The position numbers were made by a program, and so were the translations under genes. From positions 1 to 20,016 of the forward strand of contig QFPK01000035.1 of assembly GCA_003248865.1 (NCBI GenBank): DNA of 20,016 bases, given 5' to 3'. Each line of letters opens with the position of its first letter. Positions within the stretch are counted from its first letter, which is position 1. Source of the DNA: Sphingomonas sp. (GTDB lineage: Bacteria > Pseudomonadota > Alphaproteobacteria > Sphingomonadales > Sphingomonadaceae). Positions 1 through 7,440 of the stretch are shown in pieces. The notes beneath the pieces were generated by a model. That model had not been told where the DNA came from. It made no database searches and saw nothing but the letters and a program-made list of their open reading frames with translations.

Positions 1-1
1 A

Positions 2-928
2 CTCGGCGGGCACTCGCTCATGGCAACACGCGTGGTCAGCCTGATCCGGCAGCGACTGGGAGCAGAACTGCCAATGCGGACCCTGTTCGAAACAACGACG
101 CTCAGCGAGTTGGCGCACATCATTGAAGGTGGCAATGCGGGTGGCGGAGGCTTCGCGCCAGTTCTGGCGCTGGCGACGCGGGGCTCGCGTCCACCGCTCC
201 ATTGCTTTCATCCCGGCATGGGTCTCAGTCACTGCTATGCGGTCCTGCCCCGAACGCTCGGCCCGGACCAACCCGTCTACGCCTACCAGGCCGCGCGCGA
301 CCGGCCCTTTGCCTGCCTCGCCGACATGGCTACCGCCTATGTCGAACGGCTGAAGAAGTTGCAGCCCGAGGGCCCCTATCGACTGTTCGGATGGTCCTTC
401 GGCGGGCAAGTCGCACACGAAATCGCTTGCCAGCTTCAGCGAGAGGGCGCGGTCGTCGAGTTACTGGCGTTAGCCGACTCCTATGCTCGCTCCGGCGCCC
501 TCCTGACAGGGGATGACGCACTTCGACGTCTCCTCAACGCGCTCGCGCGCAACCCGAACAGCGACGAAGCACGCGAGCTGGTTGCAATGCTGACACGCGA
601 CTATGGCTTGCCGGCAGGGTTGCAGCCGCACGAAATCGCCGACATTGCAGTGATCACGCAACGCAATATCGACCTGAGCTGTGACGAGCCGCATGTCTTT
701 GCCGGAGACATTCACTATATCGCCGCGGTTCGGGACGATCCCGATCCGGCCTTCCGTCTCCAAGGCTGGCGCCCATATGCTACCGGCGACCAGATACTGT
801 ACACGGTGGAGGCCGGCCATCACGACCTTTTCAGCGCGGCATCTGCCGATGCAGTCGGCCGACGCCTCGACCTTGCCCTGGGTGCCGTCCAAGCAGCATC
901 GGCGGCGCGGCCGCTCGGAACCGAATAA
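2..928 (+). CDS. NRPS C-terminal end: peptidyl carrier protein plus thioesterase (partial, 5' end outside window)
   Basis: This is the last ~308 residues of a nonribosomal peptide synthetase whose start lies left of the window. The frame is open from base 2 and begins inside a carrier domain at LGGHSL; the Ser codon at 14-16 is the expected phosphopantetheine attachment site. The rest of the carrier helix bundle follows, ending near 'SELAHIIEG'. A type I thioesterase comes next (about 210-900). Its nucleophile motif is GWSFGG (Ser codon near 395), a likely acid Asp lies in LADSY, and a catalytic His in AGHHDLF near the end. In this family the thioesterase takes the finished peptide from the carrier Ser and hydrolyses or cyclises it in the cytoplasm. 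An internal ATG at 20 falls inside the carrier domain and is not the true start. The CmlA-like gene begins at the stop codon, so the two are co-transcribed. The product cannot be told from this fragment. Confidence 0.93.
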   Translation, partial: LGGHSLMATRVVSLIRQRLGAELPMRTLFETTTLSELAHIIEGGNAGGGGFAPVLALATRGSRPPLHCFHPGMGLSHCYAVLPRTLGPDQPVYAYQAARDRPFACLADMATAYVERLKKLQPEGPYRLFGWSFGGQVAHEIACQLQREGAVVELLALADSYARSGALLTGDDALRRLLNALARNPNSDEARELVAMLTRDYGLPAGLQPHEIADIAVITQRNIDLSCDEPHVFAGDIHYIAAVRDDPDPAFRLQGWRPYATGDQILYTVEAGHHDLFSAASADAVGRRLDLALGAVQAASAARPLGTE

Positions 929-929
929 A

Positions 930-2561
930 GTGAGCAAAATCGACATCATGACCGAACTGCGCGAAGCTGAAACCGGCCATGCGCCGATCCGGGAAGGCTT
1001 TCTGTCCCCCGACGTCAAGATCGAGCTGCTGGTGGACCGCTGGTACGCCTGGCCGCATCTGCTCTCGCCGGTGCACCAAGCGATGAACCTCGCCTTTCGC
1101 TATCTGCCGGCAATTCGATCTTTTGTTGCAGCGCCTTCCGTCCATGCCGCGGCCGCCAGGCAACCGGCGATGTTTGGCGGTCCGTTCGTCGAAATCGACG
1201 CAAGCGGCGTGCCGGAAATGCGGCGGTATATCGCCGATGTGGAACGGCGACGCGGCCGCGCACTGGCACTTGCGCAGGAGTATCGTGGGTTCGACAACCG
1301 GCTTCAACGTGCTGCGACTGGACATTCGCTGGACAGCTTTCAGGACGAAATTCCCGAAGCGCTGCGGGGCTTCGTCGATCTCGTCTACGATCTACACAGC
1401 CATCCGAAGATCCGGCTGCTCGAAGAGATGTTTGAAGAGGACGATCTCGGCCACCGCGATGCACAGGAAATCCTGCTGCATCGACAGGCCGATCGCGAAC
1501 GACCCTTTTTCCTCAGCACGCCGCGCATATCGACCGACGGGCTTTTCGTACGGAGTCCGTTCGACAGCGACGGGGTCGCATCACTGGCTGCCGCGCGGAC
1601 GCAGATCGTCCAGCTGGACGATCTGTCGCGGTTGCTGGATACGCCCCCCCAACTTCTTGCCAACTTTCTGACGGAGGACAAAAGCCCGTCACGTGCTTCA
1701 CGGTACGACGGTGATGGTGTGCGTGTGCGGTATTTCGGCCATGCCTGTCTGCTCGTTGAAACTGCCGAAACGTCCATCCTGATCGACCCCACGGCAGCCT
1801 GGGACCGCGACCCCGAGGGAAGGCACTTCAGCTTCGCGGACTTCCCTGAGCGCATCGACGTGCTCATCCTCTCTCACGGCCATCAGGACCATCTGAGCCC
1901 GGAATTCCTCGTTCAACTGCGGGACCGCGTCGGGGTCGTGCTGATTCCGCCGAGCAACAGCGGCGACCTTGCCGATCCCTCGCTCCGTCGGATCCTGCGT
2001 CGGCTGGGCTATCGCCGGATCGTGACCATTGAGCCCCTTGAGACCTTTGAGACGGTTGACGGCCGCATCACCGCGCTTCCGTTTACGGGGGAACATTGCG
2101 ACCTTGATGTGCACAGCAAACAATGTGTCTTCATCGAGCTGAAAGGCCGCCGAATATGCTGCTTCGTCGACGCGGACGGCATTGACTGGGAGATTTACCG
2201 GCGAATTCTGCCTCGGTTCGTCAATGTAGACCTGATGTTCGTTGGCATGGAATGTTTCGGCGCGCCGCTAAGCTGGCTCTATGGACCGTTGCTGCCGAAG
2301 CCCCTCGCCAAGCGCGACGATGACTCTCGTCGGATGTCGGGCGCCAACGCGGCGCGCGCGTGGCAGCTTGCAGAGGCGATCCGCCCGCGTCAGGCCTACG
2401 TCTACGCCATGGGTCAGGAGCCGTGGATGCGCTATCTGATGGGACTCAACTATCACGAGGACAGCGTGCAACTGTCGGAGTCGCGCCAGTTCGTTTCCCG
2501 CTGCCGCGAGGCAGGAATCGCCGCCGAGCTTCTCTTTCGGCACCAGGAGCTCGAGCTGTGA
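930..2561 (+). CDS. CmlA-like di-iron beta-hydroxylase with metallo-beta-lactamase fold, acting on carrier-bound amino acids
   Basis: The first ~250 residues are a helical N-terminal domain, followed by a metallo-beta-lactamase fold starting at 'VRVRYFGHACLLVE'. Counting from the ATG at 948, the metal site is HGHQDH (His310, His312, Asp314, His315), then GEH with Glu382 where most hydrolases of this fold have His, then Asp408 in CCFVDADG. That Glu is the hallmark of CmlA, the chloramphenicol-pathway enzyme that uses a di-iron centre and O2 to beta-hydroxylate an amino acid tethered to an NRPS carrier protein. Length (543 residues from GTG 930, 537 from ATG 948) also fits that family. The inferred role is beta-hydroxylation of a residue loaded on the upstream NRPS. 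GTG 930 is chosen because it starts right after the NRPS stop, but ATG 948 is equally possible; neither has a strong ribosome binding site. The substrate is unknown. A plain MBL hydrolase is the less likely alternative. Confidence 0.8.
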   Translation: MSKIDIMTELREAETGHAPIREGFLSPDVKIELLVDRWYAWPHLLSPVHQAMNLAFRYLPAIRSFVAAPSVHAAAARQPAMFGGPFVEIDASGVPEMRRYIADVERRRGRALALAQEYRGFDNRLQRAATGHSLDSFQDEIPEALRGFVDLVYDLHSHPKIRLLEEMFEEDDLGHRDAQEILLHRQADRERPFFLSTPRISTDGLFVRSPFDSDGVASLAAARTQIVQLDDLSRLLDTPPQLLANFLTEDKSPSRASRYDGDGVRVRYFGHACLLVETAETSILIDPTAAWDRDPEGRHFSFADFPERIDVLILSHGHQDHLSPEFLVQLRDRVGVVLIPPSNSGDLADPSLRRILRRLGYRRIVTIEPLETFETVDGRITALPFTGEHCDLDVHSKQCVFIELKGRRICCFVDADGIDWEIYRRILPRFVNVDLMFVGMECFGAPLSWLYGPLLPKPLAKRDDDSRRMSGANAARAWQLAEAIRPRQAYVYAMGQEPWMRYLMGLNYHEDSVQLSESRQFVSRCREAGIAAELLFRHQELEL

Positions 2562-3493
2562 TGCAGCCTGCGCACGGCTTGCCCGGCGAGCCAGCCACAA
2601 GCGAAATCTGGGTGGATGGTGCCGATGGGGCGCGGTTGCGCGTGTTTGATACCGGGCAGGGTCCGACCTGTCTGCTTCTCCACGGCTTCGGCGAAGGCGC
2701 ATTCGTTTGGCATGACCTGACGCGCGAGCTGGCGCTGTCCGCGCGCGTCCTAGCGCCCGACCTGCGAGGGCATGGCGGCTCGGACTGGACAGGAGCGGGC
2801 TCCTACAAATTTTCCGATTATGTCGCGGATGTTGATGGGATGTACGACAGGCTGGCGGGCCCTGGGACCGTTCTCATTGGCCACTCGCTGGGTGCTGCGA
2901 TTGCCCTTCAGATCGCCTCCGCGAGGGGTGACCAGGTTCGCGGCCTCGTCCTTCTCGATTTCTCGCCGGAGCCCGATCGCGCGGCGGTCGACTTCGTGCA
3001 CCGGGGTTTTGCCGGGGCAGCCGCCGAAACCTACGAGTCGCCGCTTCGCTATGCCGCACACCTGTTGCAAACCCGTCCTTTGGTATCGCGCCGAGCGGTT
3101 GCGCGGCTGGCCGACGCTTCGTTGCGGCTGCGACCCGACGGCCGATACACGCTCATGACAGATCCCGCCGTCGTGAAGGACCGGAAGGCCCCGAGCCAGC
3201 TGGAGATTGCCCAGACCTGGATGCGTTTGCGCCAACTTCGCGCGCCGGTCCTGCTGGTCCGCGGTCAAGGCTCAGCGCTGCTGTCTGCGTCGACTGCGCG
3301 CCAGATGATCGGAGATTGCGCCCAAGGTCAGCTTGTAACGATCCCGGCCGCAGGCCACTCGCTGATGTGGGACAATCCCGAGGCGACTGTGTCCGCTGTG
3401 AGCCGATTTGTGCGCGGGCTGCTCGATGAGCCCTGGCCGACAGGCCCGCAAGGCAATGGTTCTGGTCAAAACAAGGAGAACAAAGATGTTTGA
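2561..3493 (+). CDS. Alpha/beta hydrolase of the NRPS operon
   Basis: A 310-residue alpha/beta-hydrolase-fold protein without a signal peptide. The oxyanion-hole motif is LLLHGFGEG (residues 38-46), followed by DLRGHGGSD (67-75), nucleophile elbow GHSLGA with Ser109, and catalytic His266 in AAGHS. The usual acid after strand 7 is not obvious (RGQGSALLS lacks it); Asp133 in LLDFSPEP, after strand 6, may serve, as seen in some haloalkane dehalogenase relatives. The tail is hydrophilic (GNGSGQNKENKDV) and poorly conserved-looking. The start ATG overlaps the preceding stop in a TGATG, and AGGAG lies about 12 bases upstream, so translation is probably coupled. Its place between the CmlA-like gene and MbtH suggests an accessory type II thioesterase, a product-release hydrolase or a tailoring esterase; the sequence alone does not decide. 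Confidence 0.85.
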   Translation: MQPAHGLPGEPATSEIWVDGADGARLRVFDTGQGPTCLLLHGFGEGAFVWHDLTRELALSARVLAPDLRGHGGSDWTGAGSYKFSDYVADVDGMYDRLAGPGTVLIGHSLGAAIALQIASARGDQVRGLVLLDFSPEPDRAAVDFVHRGFAGAAAETYESPLRYAAHLLQTRPLVSRRAVARLADASLRLRPDGRYTLMTDPAVVKDRKAPSQLEIAQTWMRLRQLRAPVLLVRGQGSALLSASTARQMIGDCAQGQLVTIPAAGHSLMWDNPEATVSAVSRFVRGLLDEPWPTGPQGNGSGQNKENKDV

Positions 3494-3692
3494 TGACGAA
3501 GAACGTCAATTCATTGTGCTGATTAATGATGAGGAGCAGCATTCGCTCTGGCCCGCCGAAAAGGCTGTTCCGGAAGGCTGGCGAGCCGTCGGGCCGACGG
3601 GGGGCAAGGCCGAATGTCTGCAATATGTCGAGGAGAACTGGACGGACATGCGTCCCAGGAGCTTGCGGGAGGCGATGTCCAGAGACGCCTGA
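3486..3692 (+). CDS. MbtH-like protein, NRPS adenylation-domain chaperone
   Basis: A complete 68-residue MbtH family protein. These small proteins bind NRPS adenylation domains and are often required for their folding or activity. Family signatures are clear: FIVLINDEEQHSLWP near the N terminus, the Trp-containing AVPEGW, and the C-terminal NWTDMRPRSLRE. A strong ribosome binding site (AAGGAG, about 6-7 bases before the ATG) sets the start. The ATG lies 8 bases inside the end of the alpha/beta hydrolase gene, so the two are coupled. It is the last gene of the NRPS operon in this window and confirms that the partial gene at the left edge is an NRPS whose adenylation domains depend on an MbtH partner. 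Confidence 0.96.
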   Translation: MFDDEERQFIVLINDEEQHSLWPAEKAVPEGWRAVGPTGGKAECLQYVEENWTDMRPRSLREAMSRDA

Positions 3693-4080
3693 GCGCGGCT
3701 CGAGGTCGGCAACAGGCAGCCCGGCTGCACTCCGGGGCTTGGGTTTCCGAACAACCGGATAGCGAGCCTTTGCGCACAAGCGGTGCTGCCATGGTCGCGC
3801 GGTCCGGGCAGCGCCGGGCCGCCACGGGGCGCACCCGCGCGTGACCGCTGTGGGATGAGCGCTGTTCGCGCATGAGCATACCGGCGCTTCCGTTCGAACC
3901 TGGAAACTATGTCCAGGCATGCAAGACCGGGCCCCAAGGGCTCCAAAGAAGCAGCTTCTGCTGCAGCGCCTGCGACCGGTGCAGGAAAGGATTGCCTTGG
4001 TATAAGCCGGCAAAGCAGCAGCGGACCGGCTCCAAGGGCCTTGCTGCCACAGGGTCTGACCGTCTGCCATGCAAAGGCGA
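3693..4080. other. Gene-free stretch between the NRPS operon and the trb block
   Basis: These ~390 bases hold no ORF with recognisable protein character. The + strand NRPS operon ends just before and the - strand trb block ends just after, so the stretch receives converging transcription. Open frames here on either strand are low-complexity, Arg/Pro/Ala-rich readings typical of GC-rich shadow frames. A hairpin at 3951-3964 is listed separately. A self-complementary GTTCGAAC flanked by TTCC and GGAA sits near 3890-3907; it resembles a tRNA T-loop, but no tRNA can be folded around it. The stretch may be scar sequence at the edge of the mobile element; no direct repeat marking an attachment site was recognised. 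Confidence 0.6.
3951..3964 (-). terminator. Weak terminator candidate downstream of the trb block
   Basis: The stem GCAGC/GCTGC has a four-base loop. On the - strand it is followed by a T-rich TTCTTTGG. It lies about 115 bases past the stop of the HTH gene. The stem is only 5 bp and the T tract is interrupted, so this is a candidate only. Confidence 0.25.
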
Positions 4081-4326
4081 TCAGGTCCGCCGCTTGTCGA
4101 ACAGCCGTTTGAGACTGGCATAAAGGACAAAGGTGGAGCGACCAACCTTGGCAATCTCGATCTGACCTGAGCCGATCAGCTCGTAGAGCGTCGACCGCGG
4201 AATCCCGGTCAGTCTGACCGCGGTCGCGACCCTGACGCAAATGGGCTCGGCCGGCAGGTCCTCGAATGCCGACAGCTCCGCGTCCGCGTCACGCCGGCGT
4301 TCTGCAACGGTCCGACCGCCCCTCAC
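4081..4326 (-). CDS. Small AlpA/excisionase-like helix-turn-helix protein at the end of the trb operon
   Basis: An 81-residue protein. The second half is a MerR/AlpA-type helix-turn-helix: VATAVRLTGIPRSTLYELIGSGQ, followed by a wing-like IEIAKVGRSTFVLYASLKRLF. This layout is typical of excisionase-like and AlpA-like DNA binders. The start is a GTG whose GTGA overlaps the stop of the DUF2274 gene, so the two are translationally coupled. Small HTH proteins of this kind often follow DUF2274 at the end of trb clusters in alphaproteobacterial integrative elements. It may regulate transfer genes or act in excision; no integrase is in the window to pair with it. The N-terminal 25 residues are charged and show no domain. 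Confidence 0.8.
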   Translation of the reverse strand: MRGGRTVAERRRDADAELSAFEDLPAEPICVRVATAVRLTGIPRSTLYELIGSGQIEIAKVGRSTFVLYASLKRLFDKRRT

Positions 4327-4538
4327 TTCGGCCCTCGCGACCGCAGGAATGCCCGATCACTCTCGACGAAGTTCGCGAGCATTGTCGGGATAAGTTCGGT
4401 GACAGGCTCGCTGCGACCATAGGCTTGCGCATAGGCCTCTGCATACTCACTGAGCGCCGCGTGCAGGTCGGGGGTGATGCTGATCGTGAGCTTGACCGGC
4501 GTGCGGTCCGGAAGCCTGGGGAGTTTGAGGTCGGGCAT
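4323..4538 (-). CDS. DUF2274 family protein of conjugative elements
   Basis: A 71-residue protein. The pattern LPDRTPVKLTISITPDLHAAL, then 'YAEAYAQAYG' and 'LIPTMLANFVESDRAFLRSR', matches the DUF2274 family as I know it: small ribbon-helix-helix-like proteins encoded directly after trbI in many conjugative elements. The ribbon-helix-helix reading is inference from the beta-strand-like VKLTISI followed by two amphipathic helices. It begins 3 bases after the trbI stop and its stop overlaps the next gene. Its function is unknown; a regulatory DNA-binding role in the transfer operon is plausible. Confidence 0.8.
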   Translation of the reverse strand: MPDLKLPRLPDRTPVKLTISITPDLHAALSEYAEAYAQAYGRSEPVTELIPTMLANFVESDRAFLRSRGPK

Positions 4539-4541
4539 GAA

Positions 4542-5768
4542 TCACCTGTTTCGGGAGGGAGGAGGGAGCACCAGATCGCGGTGCACGATGAGCCGGACCG
4601 GAGCGCCGGGCCGGACGGTGATGGTCGGCTGGATCTGGAGATTGCGGGCTGTCAGCTGGTCGCCGGCGCGCGCGGCATTCTGCTGGGTCGACTCTCGGAT
4701 GGCGCGCACAAGATCGCTTTCGCCGGAGAAGCTGAGGTTCGCGCCGACGCCGAGCAGGGTCGACATCGCAATGCCCTTCAGGAGCGTCCAGCTGTGAAAA
4801 TCGACCCGGTCCTCGAGGCCGGCATAGCCAGCAGAATCGGACGCCGGAACATTGTCGAGCTTGAGCGACCCACCGTCCGGAAAGACAATTCGCTGCCAGA
4901 CCAGCAGGGCGCGCCTTTGGCCCGACGCAATGACACTGTCGTAACTGCCGACAAGCCGCGCCCCTTGCGGGACCAGCAATAGCTTGCCGGTGGGGCTGTC
5001 GAACACGGGCTCGGTCACCTGGGCGATCACCAGGCCTGGAAGGTCGGATCGGATCCCGGTGATAAGGCTGGCCGGAATCACGCTCCCGGCAGACAGGAGA
5101 TAGGGGGAAGCCGCGGGCAGGACCGGGTGCGCGTTAGTGGTGCCGCCCTCCCCGCGCGCCGCGACGAAGTCCGCCTTTCGCTGCTGGCCATTGGGGTCAC
5201 GCTCCGGATCGATGGCAATGCGGTCCCGCTCGGCCGACGGCGGCACCGGCGCGCCGCCCTCCGGCAATGCAGGTGCTGGTGGTTCTTGCGCAACGGGACG
5301 GACCAGCAGCCCGGATTCCCGCGCCGCCCGCGCCTGCGTCGCAAGCCGCTCGCGCTCGATGCGCGCGGCTTCGCCAGCGGCAGACCCGGAGGTCGAAAGC
5401 TCGTCCTGCGCCATTGCCCGCTGATGTTTCAGGATCGGCCGGCCGAGATCCCCGGGGAGCGGCGGGCCGAGCCTGGGCACCTCGCTGTAGCTCCCCGGAA
5501 GTGCCCCGAGCGTCTCGGTCGGAGGTCGGGCCGGCTCGCTTTGGTCGTCGGTCCGCGGCACCAGCTGGAGGCTGCGTGGCTTCAGGGCGAACCCGATCGT
5601 GGCGGCGAGGCCGATGAGGAGGGCGCCGGCCAGCCCGATGATCAGACCCCGCCTGAAGCGGATCGCCGGCGCGGGCCGTGCCCTGAGCACCAGGGTTTCG
5701 GGATCGACCTTGGCCGGGCCTGCGGGCGCGGCGCGTTCGGGCCTGCTGTCGGGCATGGCGTCGCTCAT
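4542..5768 (-). CDS. trbI: TrbI/VirB10-family conjugal transfer protein
   Basis: TrbI is the VirB10-type component of the type IV secretion channel, spanning the inner membrane and contributing to the outer-membrane core complex. The 408-residue sequence has a short cytoplasmic N terminus, one membrane helix at about residues 40-62 (GLIIGLAGALLIGLAATIGF), a Pro-rich periplasmic linker, and the C-terminal VirB10 barrel domain. The domain is marked by LSAGSVIPASLITGI, 'FDSPTGKLLLVPQGARLVGSYDS', and 'WQRIVFPDGGSLKLDN'. Its ATG overlaps the trbG stop by 4 bases. Length and domain order look intact. Confidence 0.93.
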   Translation of the reverse strand: MSDAMPDSRPERAAPAGPAKVDPETLVLRARPAPAIRFRRGLIIGLAGALLIGLAATIGFALKPRSLQLVPRTDDQSEPARPPTETLGALPGSYSEVPRLGPPLPGDLGRPILKHQRAMAQDELSTSGSAAGEAARIERERLATQARAARESGLLVRPVAQEPPAPALPEGGAPVPPSAERDRIAIDPERDPNGQQRKADFVAARGEGGTTNAHPVLPAASPYLLSAGSVIPASLITGIRSDLPGLVIAQVTEPVFDSPTGKLLLVPQGARLVGSYDSVIASGQRRALLVWQRIVFPDGGSLKLDNVPASDSAGYAGLEDRVDFHSWTLLKGIAMSTLLGVGANLSFSGESDLVRAIRESTQQNAARAGDQLTARNLQIQPTITVRPGAPVRLIVHRDLVLPPPSRNR

Positions 5769-6646
5769 GGCGCGCGCCTCCGCGTCCGCCCCCCGCCCTG
5801 GCCGGAGCGCGCGATGCGGACGATCTGCTGCTTCCTGAGCCCGAGGCGCAGTTCGGCCGTGTCGAAGAGGCGGTCGACGACATAGAAGCGGCCGCGCAGC
5901 CGGTAGTTGACGAGCTGGACGTCCCCACTGGCATCCGTGAGGAACAGCGGCGGTGCTTCGCCTTGCGCCAGCGAAGGCGGGAACTCGATGAAGGTCTGGC
6001 GGCCATCGTCGAAGGCGCGCAGCGGCCGCCAGGCCGGACGGTCGCCCGATATGGAATAGCCGAAGTTCAACCGATCGATGTCGAGGCCGGCAGCGACAGG
6101 CTCGGCTGCGGCGGCTTCGACCTCGGTGCGCCGGAGCGCCACCAGCTGGTCCTGCGGATAGGACCAGGACAGCGCAGCCATGGCGGGCCCCGAACTGCTC
6201 GACAGCGTCACATGATAGGCCCGGCGGTCTGTGGTGATGACAAGATTGGTCGAGAGCCCTGCCGAGACGGGCTTCACGAGCACATGCACGCGTCGTGCAG
6301 CGCCTGTGCCGCTGCTGGTGTCGCCGATCACCCAGCGCACGGTGTCGCCGCTCGCGACCGCCTGGAGCGATTCGCCGGGCTGGAGGGCAAGGTCGGTCAC
6401 CCGTTCGGGGGCTGTGTGGACGCGGTAGATCGCGCCCTCCAGATAGGGAAGGACCGCCATCGCGTTCAGGAAGTCGCCCCGCTGCGGCTCAAGGGTGGCA
6501 GCCGCAATGGCGGCGCGGATCGGGCCTTGTGCCGCCTGTTTCCGATACCGGTCCAGCTGTGCGGAGCTGTCCGGCCTGGCGATGGCCGCACAGGCCGGGA
6601 TCGCGGCAAGAGCGGGAATGAGTGCGATCGGGACAAGAGGGTTCAT
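5765..6646 (-). CDS. trbG: TrbG/VirB9-family conjugal transfer protein
   Basis: A 293-residue VirB9-type component of the outer-membrane core complex of the transfer channel. The N terminus is an export signal (MNPLVPIALIPALAAIPACAA), so the mature protein is periplasmic. The body has the expected two-lobed VirB9 pattern: an early beta-domain ('LEGAIYRVHTAPERVTDLALQPGE', 'WVIGDTSS', 'VLVKPVSAGLSTNLVITTDRRAYHVTL') and a C-terminal CagX/VirB9 lobe ('LNFGYSISGDRPAWRPLRAFDDGRQTFIEFP', 'YRLRGRFYVVDRLFDTAELRLG'). The ATG at 6646 is chosen over the longer open frame because it gives the signal peptide and overlaps the trbF stop in an ATGA. The gene looks intact. Confidence 0.93.
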   Translation of the reverse strand: MNPLVPIALIPALAAIPACAAIARPDSSAQLDRYRKQAAQGPIRAAIAAATLEPQRGDFLNAMAVLPYLEGAIYRVHTAPERVTDLALQPGESLQAVASGDTVRWVIGDTSSGTGAARRVHVLVKPVSAGLSTNLVITTDRRAYHVTLSSSSGPAMAALSWSYPQDQLVALRRTEVEAAAAEPVAAGLDIDRLNFGYSISGDRPAWRPLRAFDDGRQTFIEFPPSLAQGEAPPLFLTDASGDVQLVNYRLRGRFYVVDRLFDTAELRLGLRKQQIVRIARSGQGGGRTRRRAP

Positions 6647-7437
6647 GGCTGGTCCTCCGATGAGAGCGGCGCGAAAGCCGGCGCCCCGCCGGGGGGGGCG
6701 ACAGGCGGGATGTCGGATGCAGCAGCGGGGCCTCGCGCGGGCGGCGGCGCCGGTGGATCGAGCTCGCGACTCCAGTCGATCGCGTCGATGTAGAGACCAA
6801 GAGGGTTGCGCCGCAGCATGTCCGCCGAGGCCGGCGGGTGGTGCACGACGGACAGGATGCCGGTCCAGCGCGACCGCCCGGCCTCGGCACCCCGGTCGAA
6901 CAGGGTCTCGGTCCATTTGACCTGGAAGGACCGGTCGGAGGCGCGAACGACGCTCGTCACCTGCACCGACACCATGCGTTCGCCGACCAAAGCGAACGGA
7001 GCGCTGGCCCGGGCATGGTTGCCGAGAAAGCGGCTCGCGCGCCGCGTGACAAAATCATAGGCAGAAAGCCAGTCCCTCCGCATGAGAACGGGATCGGCCG
7101 ACACCGATCGGACCTGTTCGATGAACCGCGCGAGGTGCCAGGCAATCTGGGCATCGCTCGGCTGGAAGGCGCGCTCGGCCTCCGTCACAGCCCGGGCCTC
7201 GCCGAGCCGGTCGACCTCGACGACATAGGGAATGACCCGGCTCTGGAGCGACTGCCACACGAGCGCAGCTGCCATCCCTGCGGACAGACCGAGGCCGCCG
7301 AACGCCATCAGCCGCCAGTTGCGGGCCTGGACCCGGGCCGAGCCGATCCGCTCGTCCCAGAGCTGGCCCGCGCGCTGGAAGGGCGTCTCGGGCTCGGGCG
7401 TTTGTCCGTAGCGCTGGAGGCTCCGCTTGAACGGCAT
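6643..7437 (-). CDS. trbF: TrbF/VirB8-family conjugal transfer protein
   Basis: TrbF is the VirB8-type bitopic inner-membrane scaffold of the conjugation channel. The 264-residue protein has a cytoplasmic N terminus (MPFKRSLQRYGQTPEPETPFQRA), one membrane helix at about residues 43-62, then a periplasmic NTF2-like domain with 'VIPYVVEVDRLGEA', 'AFIEQVRSVSADPVLMRRDW'-like helices and 'VSVQVTSVVRASDRSFQVKWTE'. The C-terminal 35 residues are Pro/Ala-rich and probably disordered. It starts 3 bases after the trbL stop and its end overlaps trbG by 4 bases. The gene looks intact. Confidence 0.93.
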   Translation of the reverse strand: MPFKRSLQRYGQTPEPETPFQRAGQLWDERIGSARVQARNWRLMAFGGLGLSAGMAAALVWQSLQSRVIPYVVEVDRLGEARAVTEAERAFQPSDAQIAWHLARFIEQVRSVSADPVLMRRDWLSAYDFVTRRASRFLGNHARASAPFALVGERMVSVQVTSVVRASDRSFQVKWTETLFDRGAEAGRSRWTGILSVVHHPPASADMLRRNPLGLYIDAIDWSRELDPPAPPPARGPAAASDIPPVAPPGGAPAFAPLSSEDQP

Positions 7438-7440
7438 CGT

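Noticed and set aside
681..929. Upstream extension of the CmlA-like reading frame over the thioesterase
   Set aside because: The extension overlaps the catalytic end of the NRPS thioesterase in another frame and has no homology; the gene starts at 930 or 948.
3885..3910. tRNA T-loop-like GTTCGAAC, considered as a tRNA gene end or integration site
   Set aside because: No acceptor, D or anticodon stem can be drawn around it and no matching repeat was seen at the other edge of the trb block.
3506..4240. Long - strand frames covering the MbtH gene and the gene-free stretch
   Set aside because: They overlap the HTH and MbtH genes in other frames, and the sequence in between is low-complexity without any recognisable domain or ribosome binding site.
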